This document shows positions 38,383 to 48,450 of a stretch of 64,000 nt of DNA, piece after piece (the stretch's first letter is position 1; every line of letters starts with the position of its first letter). The position numbers were made by a program, and so were the translations under genes. The stretch comes from an uncultured SAR92 cluster bacterium (GTDB taxonomy: Bacteria > Pseudomonadota > Gammaproteobacteria > Pseudomonadales > Porticoccaceae), in the NCBI GenBank assembly GCA_902527245.1, contig CABZOI010000005.1, forward strand, positions 1 through 64,000, given 5' to 3'. The notes under the pieces are model-generated. The model was not told the DNA's origin and did no database searches. It was given only the letters and a program-made list of their open reading frames with translations.

Positions 38383-39153
38383 TTAACCTGTTAATTTAGC
38401 TGAGACATAGTTTACACCAGTCTCAAGAGTACCATCGTCAAACAAATGTAGCCATCGATAACCAGGCAAAGTCTCTGAAATTTCATACTTTTGACTATTC
38501 GGCTCAAACTGAAAACAACTTGAAGGGGTTGTATATACTGCAATGTCTTTACATATCCCCTCAAACTTTTGATGCACATGCCCTGTAAAGATACCTTTTA
38601 TATTTTTATGATTCGATAAAATTTTAAAAAAATCTGAGTGATTTTTGACACGATGCTTATCTAACCATCTTGATCCAACTAAGGCAGGGCAATGGTGCAT
38701 TGCGATTATAATAAATTTATCTTTCATTTTTACCAGCTGCCTTTCAAGCATTTGTAACTCATCAGCATGAATATAACCAACCGGTGAGTTCGGCTGAGAA
38801 GTATCCAAAGTGATTACTGACCAATTTTGCAAAGCCATAGATATTATTCTCGGGAAATCTTTCAAATACTTGATCATGTCAGTAACGTTGTCGTGATTGC
38901 CAGGTAACCAAATAATTTTCTTATCTCGACATTTAAGAATTTTATTCAGTATCTTGTATGATTTATAACTTTCTATTCCAGACAAATCACCCGATAAAAT
39001 GATGATATCCTTATGCCATCGCAATCTATCAATATCATCCAAAATTGCATTAAAAGTCATAACCGGATTAACGTGATTTACAAGACATTGCGGCGTTTTG
39101 CCAAAATGAAGGTCCGTTATTTGCAGCAAACGGATTTTTTGAACCTCACTCAT
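38383..39153 (-). CDS. cpdA: 3',5'-cyclic-AMP phosphodiesterase CpdA (calcineurin-like)
   Basis: Hydrolyses cyclic AMP. The 256-residue protein contains the metallophosphoesterase motifs in order: ITDLHFG (D-x-H, about 13-17), LSGDLSG, WLPGNHDN, AMHHCPA and TGHVHQ. It overlaps yqiB by 4 bp and is followed by yqiA, the usual operon. Naming rests on this synteny and motif set; a general nucleotide phosphodiesterase is the alternative. Confidence 0.92.
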   Translation of the reverse strand: MSEVQKIRLLQITDLHFGKTPQCLVNHVNPVMTFNAILDDIDRLRWHKDIIILSGDLSGIESYKSYKILNKILKCRDKKIIWLPGNHDNVTDMIKYLKDFPRIISMALQNWSVITLDTSQPNSPVGYIHADELQMLERQLVKMKDKFIIIAMHHCPALVGSRWLDKHRVKNHSDFFKILSNHKNIKGIFTGHVHQKFEGICKDIAVYTTPSSCFQFEPNSQKYEISETLPGYRWLHLFDDGTLETGVNYVSAKLTG

Positions 39154-39584
39154 GCCCTAGTTTGGAGCTCTCTACACAATGTCGCTTTTAAAAGAAGTTC
39201 TCCAAGAAACGCATTCCACTGCCATTTTTCATCTCTAGATTGATTATGCTTCTTCTCTGAAAGCTCCCATGGGATTGTCCTGTCAGAACACCACTCGATC
39301 ACTTCTAACATCTTGGCATCTTCATAGTATCTCATTTGTAGCTCAATTTTCGGTAGCCATTGGATATCAGTTTGACTGAAATTTAATAAAATAACGCTCG
39401 TATAACGCGATACTCGTAATACTTTTAGATGCATTTCAAGATTTTCTTTTTCTGCTATTGAAAATACCTGCTCGTTATCAATCTTTCTAGAGTCAAAACC
39501 TAGCCTATTTATTCTTCTATAATTCTGCTCACACTCGCTGTGAATTCGATTTAAATCTGTCTTAGTTTTATTACTATTAATCAC
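39150..39584 (-). CDS. yqiB: DUF1249 protein YqiB
   Basis: A 144-residue soluble protein of unknown function, conserved in gammaproteobacteria between cpdA and nudF. Family features include ECEQNYRRINRL near the N-terminus, SRYTSVILL, YYEDAKMLEV and EKWQWNAFLGELL at the end. The only possible start is the GTG at 39582-39584, the last copy of an 8-bp tandem repeat; an in-frame stop precedes it, and no ribosome-binding site is visible. Confidence 0.88.
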   Translation of the reverse strand: MINSNKTKTDLNRIHSECEQNYRRINRLGFDSRKIDNEQVFSIAEKENLEMHLKVLRVSRYTSVILLNFSQTDIQWLPKIELQMRYYEDAKMLEVIEWCSDRTIPWELSEKKHNQSRDEKWQWNAFLGELLLKATLCRELQTRA

Positions 39585-39632
39585 TTAATCACTTAATCAC
39601 TTAATCACTTAATCACTTAATCACTTAATCAC
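39577..39632. repeat. Seven tandem copies of an 8-bp repeat at the yqiB start
   Basis: TTAATCAC is repeated seven times without error (GTGATTAA on the coding strand). The repeat forms the yqiB 5' region and supplies its GTG start codon in the copy nearest the gene. The sequence beyond (TCAATAAAATTAATCATT) is a decayed continuation. Confidence 0.95.
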
Positions 39633-39648
39633 TCAATAAAATTAATCA

Positions 39649-40260
39649 TTAACACAAAGCGGCTTCTTGCCTGTACTTCTCTAACCATTGTAATGCAATA
39701 ATACTAGCTGCACTATTGAAATACCCACCATAGAGACCTTGCATCGCTTCATCAAATGACCATACATGTAACTTTATGTCTTCATTTTCTGATTCAAGAC
39801 CGAAATGTCCTGATTTATTTATCAAATCTGCATATCCACAAAATAAATTCATTTTTTCATCCGAAACACCTGCGCTAGGAAGGTAGCTTATAATCGGACA
39901 TAATTCAGAAACACAGATGCCTGTCTCCTCAAGAACTTCACGTTTTGCAACCTCTTCCAATGACTCATCTCTCCCAACCATGCCTGCAACAATTTCGAAT
40001 TGCCATGCATTGAAGGAACTCTTTATGGCACCTACTCTAAACTGCTCAATAATGCCAACTAGATCATTTTTTTCATCATAAAGAATTACACCCACGGCCT
40101 CCTCTTTTTCGATTAATTCTCTAGTTACATAAGAACTCCAGCCACCCTTGAACAATTTAAAGCAACATTTGACCTTTCTAAATTTAAGGAACCCATCATA
40201 AATACGCTCTTTCGAGATAATTCTTACATCTTTATCTCCATATGTATGTCCTGTTGTCAT
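39649..40260 (-). CDS. nudF: ADP-ribose pyrophosphatase (Nudix)
   Basis: Hydrolyses ADP-ribose and related nucleotide sugars to AMP and sugar phosphate. The 203-residue protein has the Nudix box GMVGRDESLEEVAKREVLEETGI (split as GRDESLEEVAKREV and LEETGI, about 93-115) and the ADP-ribose recognition segment YLPSAGVSDEKMNLFCGY just after it. It is the first gene of the nudF-yqiB-cpdA-yqiA run and divergent from tolC, as in E. coli. Confidence 0.95.
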   Translation of the reverse strand: MTTGHTYGDKDVRIISKERIYDGFLKFRKVKCCFKLFKGGWSSYVTRELIEKEEAVGVILYDEKNDLVGIIEQFRVGAIKSSFNAWQFEIVAGMVGRDESLEEVAKREVLEETGICVSELCPIISYLPSAGVSDEKMNLFCGYADLINKSGHFGLESENEDIKLHVWSFDEAMQGLYGGYFNSAASIIALQWLEKYRQEAALC

Positions 40261-40408
40261 AATTTTTTATCCAATATAATAAGAATTAATGTAAACACCA
40301 TAAATATAACTCCGTTATACCTTTAAGCTACTTATAAAACTAATGATCTGATAAAATAACCATCATTAACGTAACCAAGTGAATAATAGTAAAAGAAAAG
40401 GCAACCAA

Positions 40409-41797
40409 ATGACTAAATTCATCACCCTTTTAATATGTCTTTTAATTTTTATCCAATCATCTTGGTCAGAGACAATCAGTAATATATACGATCTTGCCGT
40501 ACAAAATGATCCAGTCATGAAAGCAGCAAGAGCAAATCTTAAGGTAGGTAAGGAAACCGAGAATATAAGCAAATCTCGACTGCTTCCTTCTCTATCCTCC
40601 TATGCTGATATCACAGAGTCAGAGAGAAATAGCAGCGCATCTCAAGTTTATTCATTTATTTCGGCAGACCCATTTTTCAGCCGCAGCTTCTCAGATACTG
40701 AAACAACTTCATACGGTGTCTCATTGAATCAAGCTGTTTTTGATTTACCTGCTTGGTACCAATTTAAGAGTGGAAAAGCACTTAGTGAGAGTGCCAAGGC
40801 TCAATTTGCAGCTGACCAACAGAATTTAATCATTAGAGTAACTAATGCGTATTTGAGTGTACTTAGAGCTTTTGATAATAATGAAACGAGAAAAGCCGAG
40901 CAAAGAGCTATCTTTAGACAACTCGAACAAACTAAAGAACGATTTGAGGTTGGGCTGTTACCAATAACAGATGTTCATGAGGCCCAAGCAATATTTGATG
41001 ATGCCCTAGTAAATAGTTTGGAAGCCAAAGGCGCGTTGGCAATTGCTTTTGATAATCTTGAAGTGCTTACTGGAGAGCGATATGACAATCTTTCAGGATT
41101 GAGTGAAAAGTTTAATGCGGAAAATCCAACCCCGCTGGATGCAAATTCTTGGGTAACGTTTTCTTTAGAAAATAACTTCAATATTAAGGTGGCAAAATTT
41201 GGGAAGGACTCTTCTTACAATCAAGCGAAGGCTGCAGCGGCCGAGCTGTATCCAAGGTTGACTGCGAGTGCGAGGTATTCAGACTCTGAAACAGAAGGCT
41301 CTCAAATAAGTTACATTCCATCCCTCTCAAGTTCAAACATCTCATCACTTAGTGATGGTCATAGTTTTAATTTGTCTTTTACAATGCCAATTTGGTCTTA
41401 CGGCTTGAATGCCTCAAGCAGACAGGCAAAACAACGGTCTATTGCCTCAGAACAAAGCTATGAAGCTGTGAAACGATCAACTGCTCAAAGTGCACGAGCA
41501 CAACATCAGCTCGTCATCACTAACGCTGCCCGAGTTAAAGCTAGAAAACAAGCTATCACCTCGGCAGAAAGTGCATTAAATGCAACTCAAGCAGGATACG
41601 AAGTGGGAACGAGAAACATCGTAGATCTTTTGAGTGCACAGCGGGCTCTTTTTCAAGCAAAACGTAATTATGCAAATTCTAAATATGACTATATTTTCGC
41701 TATGATGAGTTTAAAAGAGGTGGCTGGCCAACTATCTCCTCAAGATATTTATCAACTGAATGCATGGCTTGATCCGAAAATCTCAGTTACGCGATAA
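40409..41797 (+). CDS. tolC: Outer-membrane efflux channel TolC
   Basis: Trimeric outer-membrane duct for drug efflux and type I secretion. The 462-residue protein has a signal peptide (MTKFITLLICLLIFIQSSWS) and two outer-membrane efflux repeats, each with long coiled-coil helices (for instance the region with AYLSVLRAFDN and QAGYEVGTRNIVDLL). Start at the ATG 40409 is chosen for the signal peptide and the AAAAGG site; a GTG ten codons upstream is possible. The 3' end overlaps waaA by 11 bp, tail to tail. The 118-bp gap to nudF must hold both promoters. Confidence 0.95.
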   Translation: MTKFITLLICLLIFIQSSWSETISNIYDLAVQNDPVMKAARANLKVGKETENISKSRLLPSLSSYADITESERNSSASQVYSFISADPFFSRSFSDTETTSYGVSLNQAVFDLPAWYQFKSGKALSESAKAQFAADQQNLIIRVTNAYLSVLRAFDNNETRKAEQRAIFRQLEQTKERFEVGLLPITDVHEAQAIFDDALVNSLEAKGALAIAFDNLEVLTGERYDNLSGLSEKFNAENPTPLDANSWVTFSLENNFNIKVAKFGKDSSYNQAKAAAAELYPRLTASARYSDSETEGSQISYIPSLSSSNISSLSDGHSFNLSFTMPIWSYGLNASSRQAKQRSIASEQSYEAVKRSTAQSARAQHQLVITNAARVKARKQAITSAESALNATQAGYEVGTRNIVDLLSAQRALFQAKRNYANSKYDYIFAMMSLKEVAGQLSPQDIYQLNAWLDPKISVTR

Positions 41798-43046
41798 GAT
41801 CTTCAATCTTTCCAGTTAATAAGCTCAAGGCACCAATATTATCTTCCACTGCCTTTAAAGCTGCGCGGCCAGATTTATTTTTATACGCCGGATCGTTTAA
41901 TAGTTTTGATATTTCAATTTCTAAAGAATTTTGACTAGCACATGTTTTTAGCCCACCAGATTCCTCAAGAATTTTATTGACTGATGAAAAATTGAAAGTA
42001 TGTGGACCAACTAAAACGGGAATCTCCCATATAGCGGCCTCTATCGGATTATGCCCGCCAGTTTTAATAAAGCTACCCCCTATAAAAGCAATATCACTGA
42101 CGCCATAGAGAGATTTTAACTCTCCCATAGTATCTCCAAGTATCACATCAGCCTCCGAAAATTGTTTATCTACAGATCGTCTCTTAATTGAGAATCCACT
42201 TCTATTTAGCATATTACTAACAGATTCAAATCTTTCAGGATGCCTAGGTACGAGTATAAGTACTAACATTGAGAATTTTCTTCGTAGATTTCTAAAAATT
42301 TCTAATACTATTTTATCCTCACCATCATGGGTACTTGACGCAATCAACACAGTTTTTTTATCCAGCTGTTCACGTATTACAGCTGCATTTTCTCTATCCT
42401 TTTTTTCTATGATCACATCAAACTTTATATTGCCTGTTCTAATCATCTGGCCTCGAGATACCCCCAACGCCTCAAATCTTTTTAAGTCATCTTCGTACTG
42501 GGCACACACAAGAGTTATCATTGCAAACATAGGTGATGTCAGAAACGAAAAAGAGCGGTAAGTTCGATATGACTTTAGAGACATTCGGGCATTTGCTAAC
42601 ACGACAGGTATTTTTTTTTGGGTGCAATAATTGATTGTATTTGGCCATAACTCAGTCTCCATGAGAATGAGAATCGCGGGATTAATACACTTCATGAACC
42701 GGTTAATAGAGCCATTGAAATCATATGGTATATAAAAATGGTTCACTGAAGATCCAAAACTATTGAGGACTTGTTCAGATCCTGTTGGTGTTGTGGTTGT
42801 GACTAATATCGTTCGACCCCTAAAACTCTTCTGGAGGTTTTTGATCAGAGGAATAGCGGCCATTACCTCACCAACCGAAACAGCATGAATCCAAATTATA
42901 TTCTTCTGATTGATTTTGGGAATAAATCCCAACCTTTCTCTCCATCTGTACCAGTATTCTCTTGACTTAAATCCTCTCACTATCAAATGCAAAAAAATCA
43001 ATGGAGCTAATAAATAAAGTATTAAAGAATAAAAATATCGGGCCAT
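41787..43046 (-). CDS. waaA: 3-deoxy-D-manno-octulosonic acid transferase
   Basis: Adds Kdo to lipid A precursor at the inner membrane, a required step in LPS core assembly. The 419-residue protein has an N-terminal membrane anchor, the acceptor-site Glu60 in HAVSVGEVMAA, AMIT..CAQYEDDLKRF and the GT-B nucleotide-sugar segment GGHNPIEAA. It lies downstream of a glycosyltransferase gene and ilvE on the same strand. Confidence 0.96.
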   Translation of the reverse strand: MARYFYSLILYLLAPLIFLHLIVRGFKSREYWYRWRERLGFIPKINQKNIIWIHAVSVGEVMAAIPLIKNLQKSFRGRTILVTTTTPTGSEQVLNSFGSSVNHFYIPYDFNGSINRFMKCINPAILILMETELWPNTINYCTQKKIPVVLANARMSLKSYRTYRSFSFLTSPMFAMITLVCAQYEDDLKRFEALGVSRGQMIRTGNIKFDVIIEKKDRENAAVIREQLDKKTVLIASSTHDGEDKIVLEIFRNLRRKFSMLVLILVPRHPERFESVSNMLNRSGFSIKRRSVDKQFSEADVILGDTMGELKSLYGVSDIAFIGGSFIKTGGHNPIEAAIWEIPVLVGPHTFNFSSVNKILEESGGLKTCASQNSLEIEISKLLNDPAYKNKSGRAALKAVEDNIGALSLLTGKIEDLIA

Positions 43047-43069
43047 ATGGTTTTAAAAATACAGTTATT

Positions 43070-43807
43070 TTATCTCCAGTATTCGCCAACCCAGTCAGCT
43101 GGCTTGAACTTGCGATACCATTTACCACTGTGCCCATTGAGCGCATCATGAGGATCAGGTTTACCATGAAAAACTATTACGCGTGAGTTAATGGGAATTA
43201 AAGTATCCCTTGCTACAACGAACGAAAAACGACGAATGCAGTGACGTTTAAAACTGCGACACCAATCCACAGGCCAATACTTTAAACAATTTTTCTTTGC
43301 CATCATATCTGATAAATATTCTTGTTCATTCCGAAAAGTCTTTTTGATCGACTCAAAAGAATTTTCAAACACCGACAACACCTCTTTATGGGCTCCAACA
43401 GTAAATCGATATACTGACGAATTGCCAGTTAAATCACTCTTAACCCAATCTTTAATTATTAAAAACGAACCCTCTATTTCAAAAAGATCATCAAGACTTC
43501 CAACAATAATTAAATCCAAGTCCAAACATAGGATGTCACCAGTAATGTCATAAAGTGATTCTTGAAAAACTGCTAGCTTATTCCATCCACGCTCTGGTCC
43601 AGACAATTCCACTGAAATTTTTGGGATGGGAAAGCACTCGATATTACTCATCAAACCTTTAGCGTCGTCGGTCAAACATATGAATCGGAATGGTTTAGAT
43701 AAATTTCTAGCGACCATTGAATAAAGCTTATTCACATAATCGGCACCGTACTTCGATCCCCATTTCATGCAGAGAATGTTAACTTTCGTCTCATTTTGAT
43801 GGTTCAC
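43070..43807 (-). CDS. Putative glycosyltransferase (GT-A fold, DxD motif)
   Basis: A 245-residue cytoplasmic protein with an early GT-A like pattern (NILCMKWGSKYGADYVNKLY), FICLTDD, the metal/nucleotide-sugar motif CLDLDLIIVGSLDDLF and a C-terminal FHGKPDPHDAL. The pattern recalls GT8-like enzymes. Its location between ilvE and waaA suggests a sugar transfer in LPS core synthesis; this is inference and no specific sugar can be named. Confidence 0.75.
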   Translation of the reverse strand: MNHQNETKVNILCMKWGSKYGADYVNKLYSMVARNLSKPFRFICLTDDAKGLMSNIECFPIPKISVELSGPERGWNKLAVFQESLYDITGDILCLDLDLIIVGSLDDLFEIEGSFLIIKDWVKSDLTGNSSVYRFTVGAHKEVLSVFENSFESIKKTFRNEQEYLSDMMAKKNCLKYWPVDWCRSFKRHCIRRFSFVVARDTLIPINSRVIVFHGKPDPHDALNGHSGKWYRKFKPADWVGEYWR

Positions 43808-43829
43808 TAGATATTTCCTGAAAATTTAA

Positions 43830-44756
43830 TTAATTGACTGAATCTAACCAGTGCATGTAATCTGGAATAGCTCCTTTTACCACATCAAAATATTTGGACT
43901 GAAGTAGTTCTGTAATTTTACCTCTTTTACCAGATCCAATAACTCTTCCATCATATTCTGTTATAGGCACCACCTCAGCAGCAGTTCCAGTAAAAAACGC
44001 TTCATCACAAATGTAAACATCATCCCGTGTTATTCTTTTTTCTCTGATTTCTAATCCCTGATCTGCCGCAAGTGTGAAAATTGTAGCTCGAGTGATTCCA
44101 TTCAAACATGAGGTTAATTCGGGTGTGTATAAGATTCCATCCTTAACCATAAAAAAATTTTCACCACTACCCTCTGCAACAAAGCCTTCAGTGTCGAGCA
44201 TCATAGCTTCATCACAGCCTGAATCTAAAGCCTCTCGCAGCGCCATCATCGAATTAATATAATTGCCACTGGCTTTAGCTTTGCACATAGTAATATTTAC
44301 ATGATGCCTGGTATATGACGATGTACGAACTTTGATACCTCTTTCAAGCGACTCTGGAGACATATAAGAGGGCCACTCCCATGCCGCAATTCCCACATGG
44401 ACTTTAAGACCTTCAGCTCTTAAGCCCATACCTTGAGAACCCAGAAAAACTAACGGTCTTATATATGCCTCACTGAGACTATTTTTTTTCACTATTTCTA
44501 ACTGAGCACTGTTAATTTCATCTTCAGAATAAGGTATCTCCAATTGCAATATCTTAGCGGAATCAAATAAACGACGAGTGTGATCTTTTAGTCTGAAAAC
44601 ACATGTACCATTTTTTACAGTATTGTAAGCTCTCACTCCCTCGAATACAGACAATCCATAGTGCAGTGAATGCGTCAAAAAATGGGTATTGGAATCTCTC
44701 CAGTCTTTTAAAACTCCATCCATCCATATATATCCATCTCTATCTGCAAATGACAT
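43830..44756 (-). CDS. ilvE: Branched-chain amino acid aminotransferase
   Basis: PLP enzyme for the last step of Ile, Leu and Val synthesis. The 308-residue class IV protein begins with WMDGVLKDWRDSNTH, includes HYGLSVFEGVRAY and the PLP-lysine in CKAKASGNYINSM, and ends with DEAFFTGTAAEVVPI and GKRGKIT. Divergent from ilvD, which makes the keto acid substrates. It heads a leftward run with the glycosyltransferase and waaA. Confidence 0.96.
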   Translation of the reverse strand: MSFADRDGYIWMDGVLKDWRDSNTHFLTHSLHYGLSVFEGVRAYNTVKNGTCVFRLKDHTRRLFDSAKILQLEIPYSEDEINSAQLEIVKKNSLSEAYIRPLVFLGSQGMGLRAEGLKVHVGIAAWEWPSYMSPESLERGIKVRTSSYTRHHVNITMCKAKASGNYINSMMALREALDSGCDEAMMLDTEGFVAEGSGENFFMVKDGILYTPELTSCLNGITRATIFTLAADQGLEIREKRITRDDVYICDEAFFTGTAAEVVPITEYDGRVIGSGKRGKITELLQSKYFDVVKGAIPDYMHWLDSVN

Positions 44757-45050
44757 TTGGCTTTCCTTATTATCTAGATTTCTATTAATTGTAAAAATTT
44801 AAACCATTATGACTCAATGATATAGTTTAGCTAAATATTATAATGTGTCAGGCAAAAAAAAATTAAATGGTTTTACTGATTATTACAACTTTATTAAAGT
44901 GAAAGATAAGATAAGCCTCTAGGTCAATAAAAATACCAAATTTTTATGTCCCATTTCCCAGAAAACATATCGCAAGGTATACTCATGCGCTAAAACCAAA
45001 TAGATGCAAGATACTCCAAAAATAATAAATGAAATATGAAAATCTAATAC
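44757..45050. other. Divergent ilvE-ilvD intergenic region
   Basis: This 294-bp AT-rich gap must hold the promoters of both genes. A TATACT hexamer near 44979 could be a -10 for ilvD, but its -35 is poor. I see no attenuator-like leader peptide with a run of branched-chain codons and no clear hairpin terminator. Confidence 0.4.
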
Positions 45051-46886
45051 ATGCCTGAATATAGATCTAATACAACCATGAAAGGAAGGAACATGGCAGG
45101 AGCCAGGGCTCTGTGGCGAGCTACTGGTTTAAAAGATGAAGATTTTCAAAAGCCTCTTATAGCTATTTCAAACTCTTACACACAATTTGTGCCTGGTCAT
45201 GTTCATCTCAAAGACATGGGGGACTTAGTTGCATCAGAAATTAAAAAAGCCGGTGGGATAGCACGCGAATTCAATACAATTGCTGTAGATGATGGAATTG
45301 CGATGGGGCACGATGGAATGCTCTATTCATTACCCTCCAGAGATGTTATCGCAGATTCAGTTGAGTATATGGTAAATGCACATTGTGCAGACGCACTGGT
45401 TTGTATCTCAAACTGCGACAAAATAACACCGGGTATGCTCATGGCTGCAATGCGTTTAAACATACCTACGATTTTTGTTTCGGGTGGGCCGATGGAGGCA
45501 GGTAAAACAAAATTAGCAAATCATAATCTAGATTTAGTAGATGCGATGGTAATAGCAGTTGATGAGAGCGCAAGTGATGAAAAAGTTGAAGAGTTTGAAA
45601 GATCAGCTTGTCCAACTTGTGGGTCCTGCTCTGGTATGTTCACAGCAAATTCCATGAACTGTCTGACAGAGGCTCTCGGTTTGTCATTGCCCGGCAATGG
45701 TTCTCTTTTAGCAACTCATTCAGCGCGGAGAGACCTCTTTTTGTCCGCAGGCAGAACGATTGTGTCACTTGCCAAAAAATATTATGAAAGTAATGATGAA
45801 TCTGTTCTTCCTCGATCTATTGCAAATGTAAAAGCTTTTGAAAATGCAATGACACTTGATATTGCAATGGGGGGATCTACCAACACAATTCTTCATCTTC
45901 TTGCTGCAGTTCATGAGGGAATGATTGATTTTTCTCTCGCAGATATAGATAAACTCTCACGAAAAGTACCACAGCTCTGCAAAGTTGCACCAAGCACTCC
46001 TAATTATCACATGGAAGACGTTCACAGAGCTGGCGGAGTGATGGGAATACTAGGCGAGCTTAACAGAGCAGGTCTGATACATAATGATTTGCCAACTGTT
46101 CACTCTGCATCACTAAAAGAAGCACTAGAGAAATGGGATGTCATGGTTACTCATGATGAAAAGGTAAACGAATTTTATAAAGCTGGCCCTGCCGGCATTC
46201 CAACGCAGACAGCTTTCAGTCAAAGCACTCGATGGCCGTCTGTAGACGCTGATCGGGCCACTGGCTGTATTAGAAGCATTGAAAATGCTTACAGCGAGGA
46301 AGGAGGATTAGCAATCTTAACTGGCAATCTAGCGCCAGATGGATGCGTGGTTAAAACAGCTGGTGTCGATGAATCCATTCATATTTTTGAAGGACCTGCA
46401 TTTGTTACAGAAAGCCAAGAAGAAGCGGTGGATGCGATACTTAATGAACTTGTAAAACCGGGAGATATTGTTTTAGTGCGATATGAAGGGCCAAAAGGCG
46501 GACCTGGAATGCAAGAAATGTTATATCCGACAAGTTACTTAAAATCAAAGAACCTCGGCAAATCATGTGCTTTAGTAACAGATGGCCGATTTTCTGGAGG
46601 GACATCAGGCTTATCTATTGGTCATGTAAGTCCTGAAGCTGCTGCAGGAGGAGTGATTGGATTAGTAAAGAATGGAGACTTAATAAAAATAAACATTCCA
46701 ATGAGATCTATAAGCCTAGCTGTCTCTGAGGATGAGCTGGATTCAAGAAGGAAGGAACTCGAAAATTATGGATGGAAGCCTAAAAAACCTAGACCTCGAA
46801 ACGTAACTCCAGCCCTCAAGGCATACAGCAAGCTTGCCACTAGCGCAGACAAAGGCGCAGTTAGAGATTTATCACAGCTTGATTAG
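45051..46886 (+). CDS. ilvD: Dihydroxy-acid dehydratase
   Basis: Fe-S enzyme that dehydrates dihydroxy acids to 2-keto acids in Ile/Val synthesis. The 611-residue protein has the cluster-binding cysteines in [10 protein letters not shown] and [16 protein letters not shown] and the C-terminal [21 protein letters not shown]. Length equals the E. coli enzyme (616). No strong ribosome-binding site precedes the ATG. Confidence 0.97.
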   Translation: MPEYRSNTTMKGRNMAGARALWRATGLKDEDFQKPLIAISNSYTQFVPGHVHLKDMGDLVASEIKKAGGIAREFNTIAVDDGIAMGHDGMLYSLPSRDVIADSVEYMVNAHCADALVCISNCDKITPGMLMAAMRLNIPTIFVSGGPMEAGKTKLANHNLDLVDAMVIAVDESASDEKVEEFERSACPTCGSCSGMFTANSMNCLTEALGLSLPGNGSLLATHSARRDLFLSAGRTIVSLAKKYYESNDESVLPRSIANVKAFENAMTLDIAMGGSTNTILHLLAAVHEGMIDFSLADIDKLSRKVPQLCKVAPSTPNYHMEDVHRAGGVMGILGELNRAGLIHNDLPTVHSASLKEALEKWDVMVTHDEKVNEFYKAGPAGIPTQTAFSQSTRWPSVDADRATGCIRSIENAYSEEGGLAILTGNLAPDGCVVKTAGVDESIHIFEGPAFVTESQEEAVDAILNELVKPGDIVLVRYEGPKGGPGMQEMLYPTSYLKSKNLGKSCALVTDGRFSGGTSGLSIGHVSPEAAAGGVIGLVKNGDLIKINIPMRSISLAVSEDELDSRRKELENYGWKPKKPRPRNVTPALKAYSKLATSADKGAVRDLSQLD

Positions 46887-46898
46887 TTTTGGCTAGGA

Positions 46899-48440
46899 CT
46901 AGGCTTTACCGCAGCTTTTGACTTTTGCTCCAGCATTTCTCAACTTTCTGTAACGGTCATCTTCAAACGAAGCATATTTAATCCATTGCTTTGGAGATCT
47001 TTGACTTTTTCTATCTTTCGAGTGTTTTACCGCATTGTTGAATGCTTTAACCGCATCTTTAAAACAATACATGTTAGTTAGAGCCATTCCCATCTTATTA
47101 TAGTTTGCAGCTTTGTGCTTACCGGCTCCTTTTTTCTCTGCCAATAGTGAGGCTCGGTAGGCGTTTTTGTCTTCCCCTAAATCGAGATAAATTGATGCAA
47201 TTCTAAATTGGATTTCACCAGAATCAGATAATTTAGACGCCTTTTCATATGATTGAAGTGCACTTCTTAATTCATAAGCTTGATACCAAGAATCCGCTAA
47301 AAGCTTATAATTATCTGAAGTCTCTTCTAAAATTTCATCTTCAATACCCGCCTCTATAATTTTTGCAGCTCTGTAAGGCACATCTGCGCCCTGATAAAAT
47401 CCCGCAATATTTTTTATATCTGACTCAGATTTTAATTCTCCATTCAAATAAACTACTTCATATGCAACAAGCTGATCCAAATCACGCTCTTGCATTCCGT
47501 ACATCCCTCCCAGTTGCTTCCAATAACTCCACTTGGGATAGTGCTCAACGAGCTTTTCAAGAATTTCACCAACTTTCTTGAACTCGCTTCGGTCATAATA
47601 GATAGGGAACTGTATTTGCCAGAATCCTTCTTTGGGAACTTCTCCTTTCAACTCTGCATCGGCAATACCAATCTTTGTCATTTCCAAGGCTTGATCTTTC
47701 TTTTCTAATACATTGTATAACTGGGCCATCATCAAACGATCAGATGCTCCCACGCTAAAAGCTTGAGCTTCCCAAATCTCGTATTGCGTTATTGCCTCTA
47801 AGTATCGCTCTTGTTGAGCATAAAACTGAGCTAAGGTTCTTCTAGTATCTAGACGAAAGGCATCATCCTCACCAGGAGAATTTACAATATACTCGTAGTA
47901 AACGATTGCCTTTTTAAAATCATCCAAAGAATAGTAGGTATACGCAAGATAATTCCAAACCTGAATCTTTTCATAGTCCGAGGCACATGTTTTCTCCTTG
48001 CGATCTATATTCAATAGCGCTCTCTCTCCATCTTTCCAGAATCTGCCTGCATCTTTCATATATTTATCAATAGTTACTTGAGAAACCTTAAGTTCTTTAT
48101 ACTGTGCCTCAAACAAAGCCTTTTCATCTTTGGTTTTAGCATTCTGGATATCTTCTTTCATTTTTTTATTCAAGCTTTCTGCTTGAGAAGCAGCATCCTC
48201 AGCTGCCTGCGCTAAAAAGACAGGTCCTTTTTCTCCAATAACTTTATCAAGCGCGCTACTGCAAGTCTTACCAACCGATTCCCTTTTCCTAGTTTCCACG
48301 TTCTTATATTTCTTTTCTTCTTCCTGTGCGAAGACACCTAAACCTTCTATTGGGAGTTGAGCAACAGGGAGCGCAGCGATAGAAAAAAATGCTGCCATTG
48401 CGTAACAACTAGATCTTAATAATTTAAAGTAATGTGCCAT
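46899..48440 (-). CDS. Periplasmic TPR-repeat protein of the TonB2 operon
   Basis: A 513-residue exported protein; the ATG at 48440 is chosen because it gives a signal peptide (KLLRSSCYAMAAFFSIAALP) and begins 10 bp after the tonB stop, whereas the longer frame would overlap tonB. Helical TPR units run through the body (for example YLEAITQYEIWEAQA, FKDAVKAFNNAVKHS), preceded by a Lys/Glu-rich coiled coil (about 90-150). TPR proteins at this position occur with DUF3450-ExbB-ExbD-TonB clusters of marine gammaproteobacteria and are thought to support TonB function in the periplasm; mechanism not established. Confidence 0.85.
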   Translation of the reverse strand: MAHYFKLLRSSCYAMAAFFSIAALPVAQLPIEGLGVFAQEEEKKYKNVETRKRESVGKTCSSALDKVIGEKGPVFLAQAAEDAASQAESLNKKMKEDIQNAKTKDEKALFEAQYKELKVSQVTIDKYMKDAGRFWKDGERALLNIDRKEKTCASDYEKIQVWNYLAYTYYSLDDFKKAIVYYEYIVNSPGEDDAFRLDTRRTLAQFYAQQERYLEAITQYEIWEAQAFSVGASDRLMMAQLYNVLEKKDQALEMTKIGIADAELKGEVPKEGFWQIQFPIYYDRSEFKKVGEILEKLVEHYPKWSYWKQLGGMYGMQERDLDQLVAYEVVYLNGELKSESDIKNIAGFYQGADVPYRAAKIIEAGIEDEILEETSDNYKLLADSWYQAYELRSALQSYEKASKLSDSGEIQFRIASIYLDLGEDKNAYRASLLAEKKGAGKHKAANYNKMGMALTNMYCFKDAVKAFNNAVKHSKDRKSQRSPKQWIKYASFEDDRYRKLRNAGAKVKSCGKA

Positions 48441-48450
48441 ATTAGATTTA

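Noticed and set aside
39577-39632. The tandem repeat as a CRISPR array
   Set aside because: The unit is 8 bp with no spacers and no cas genes nearby.
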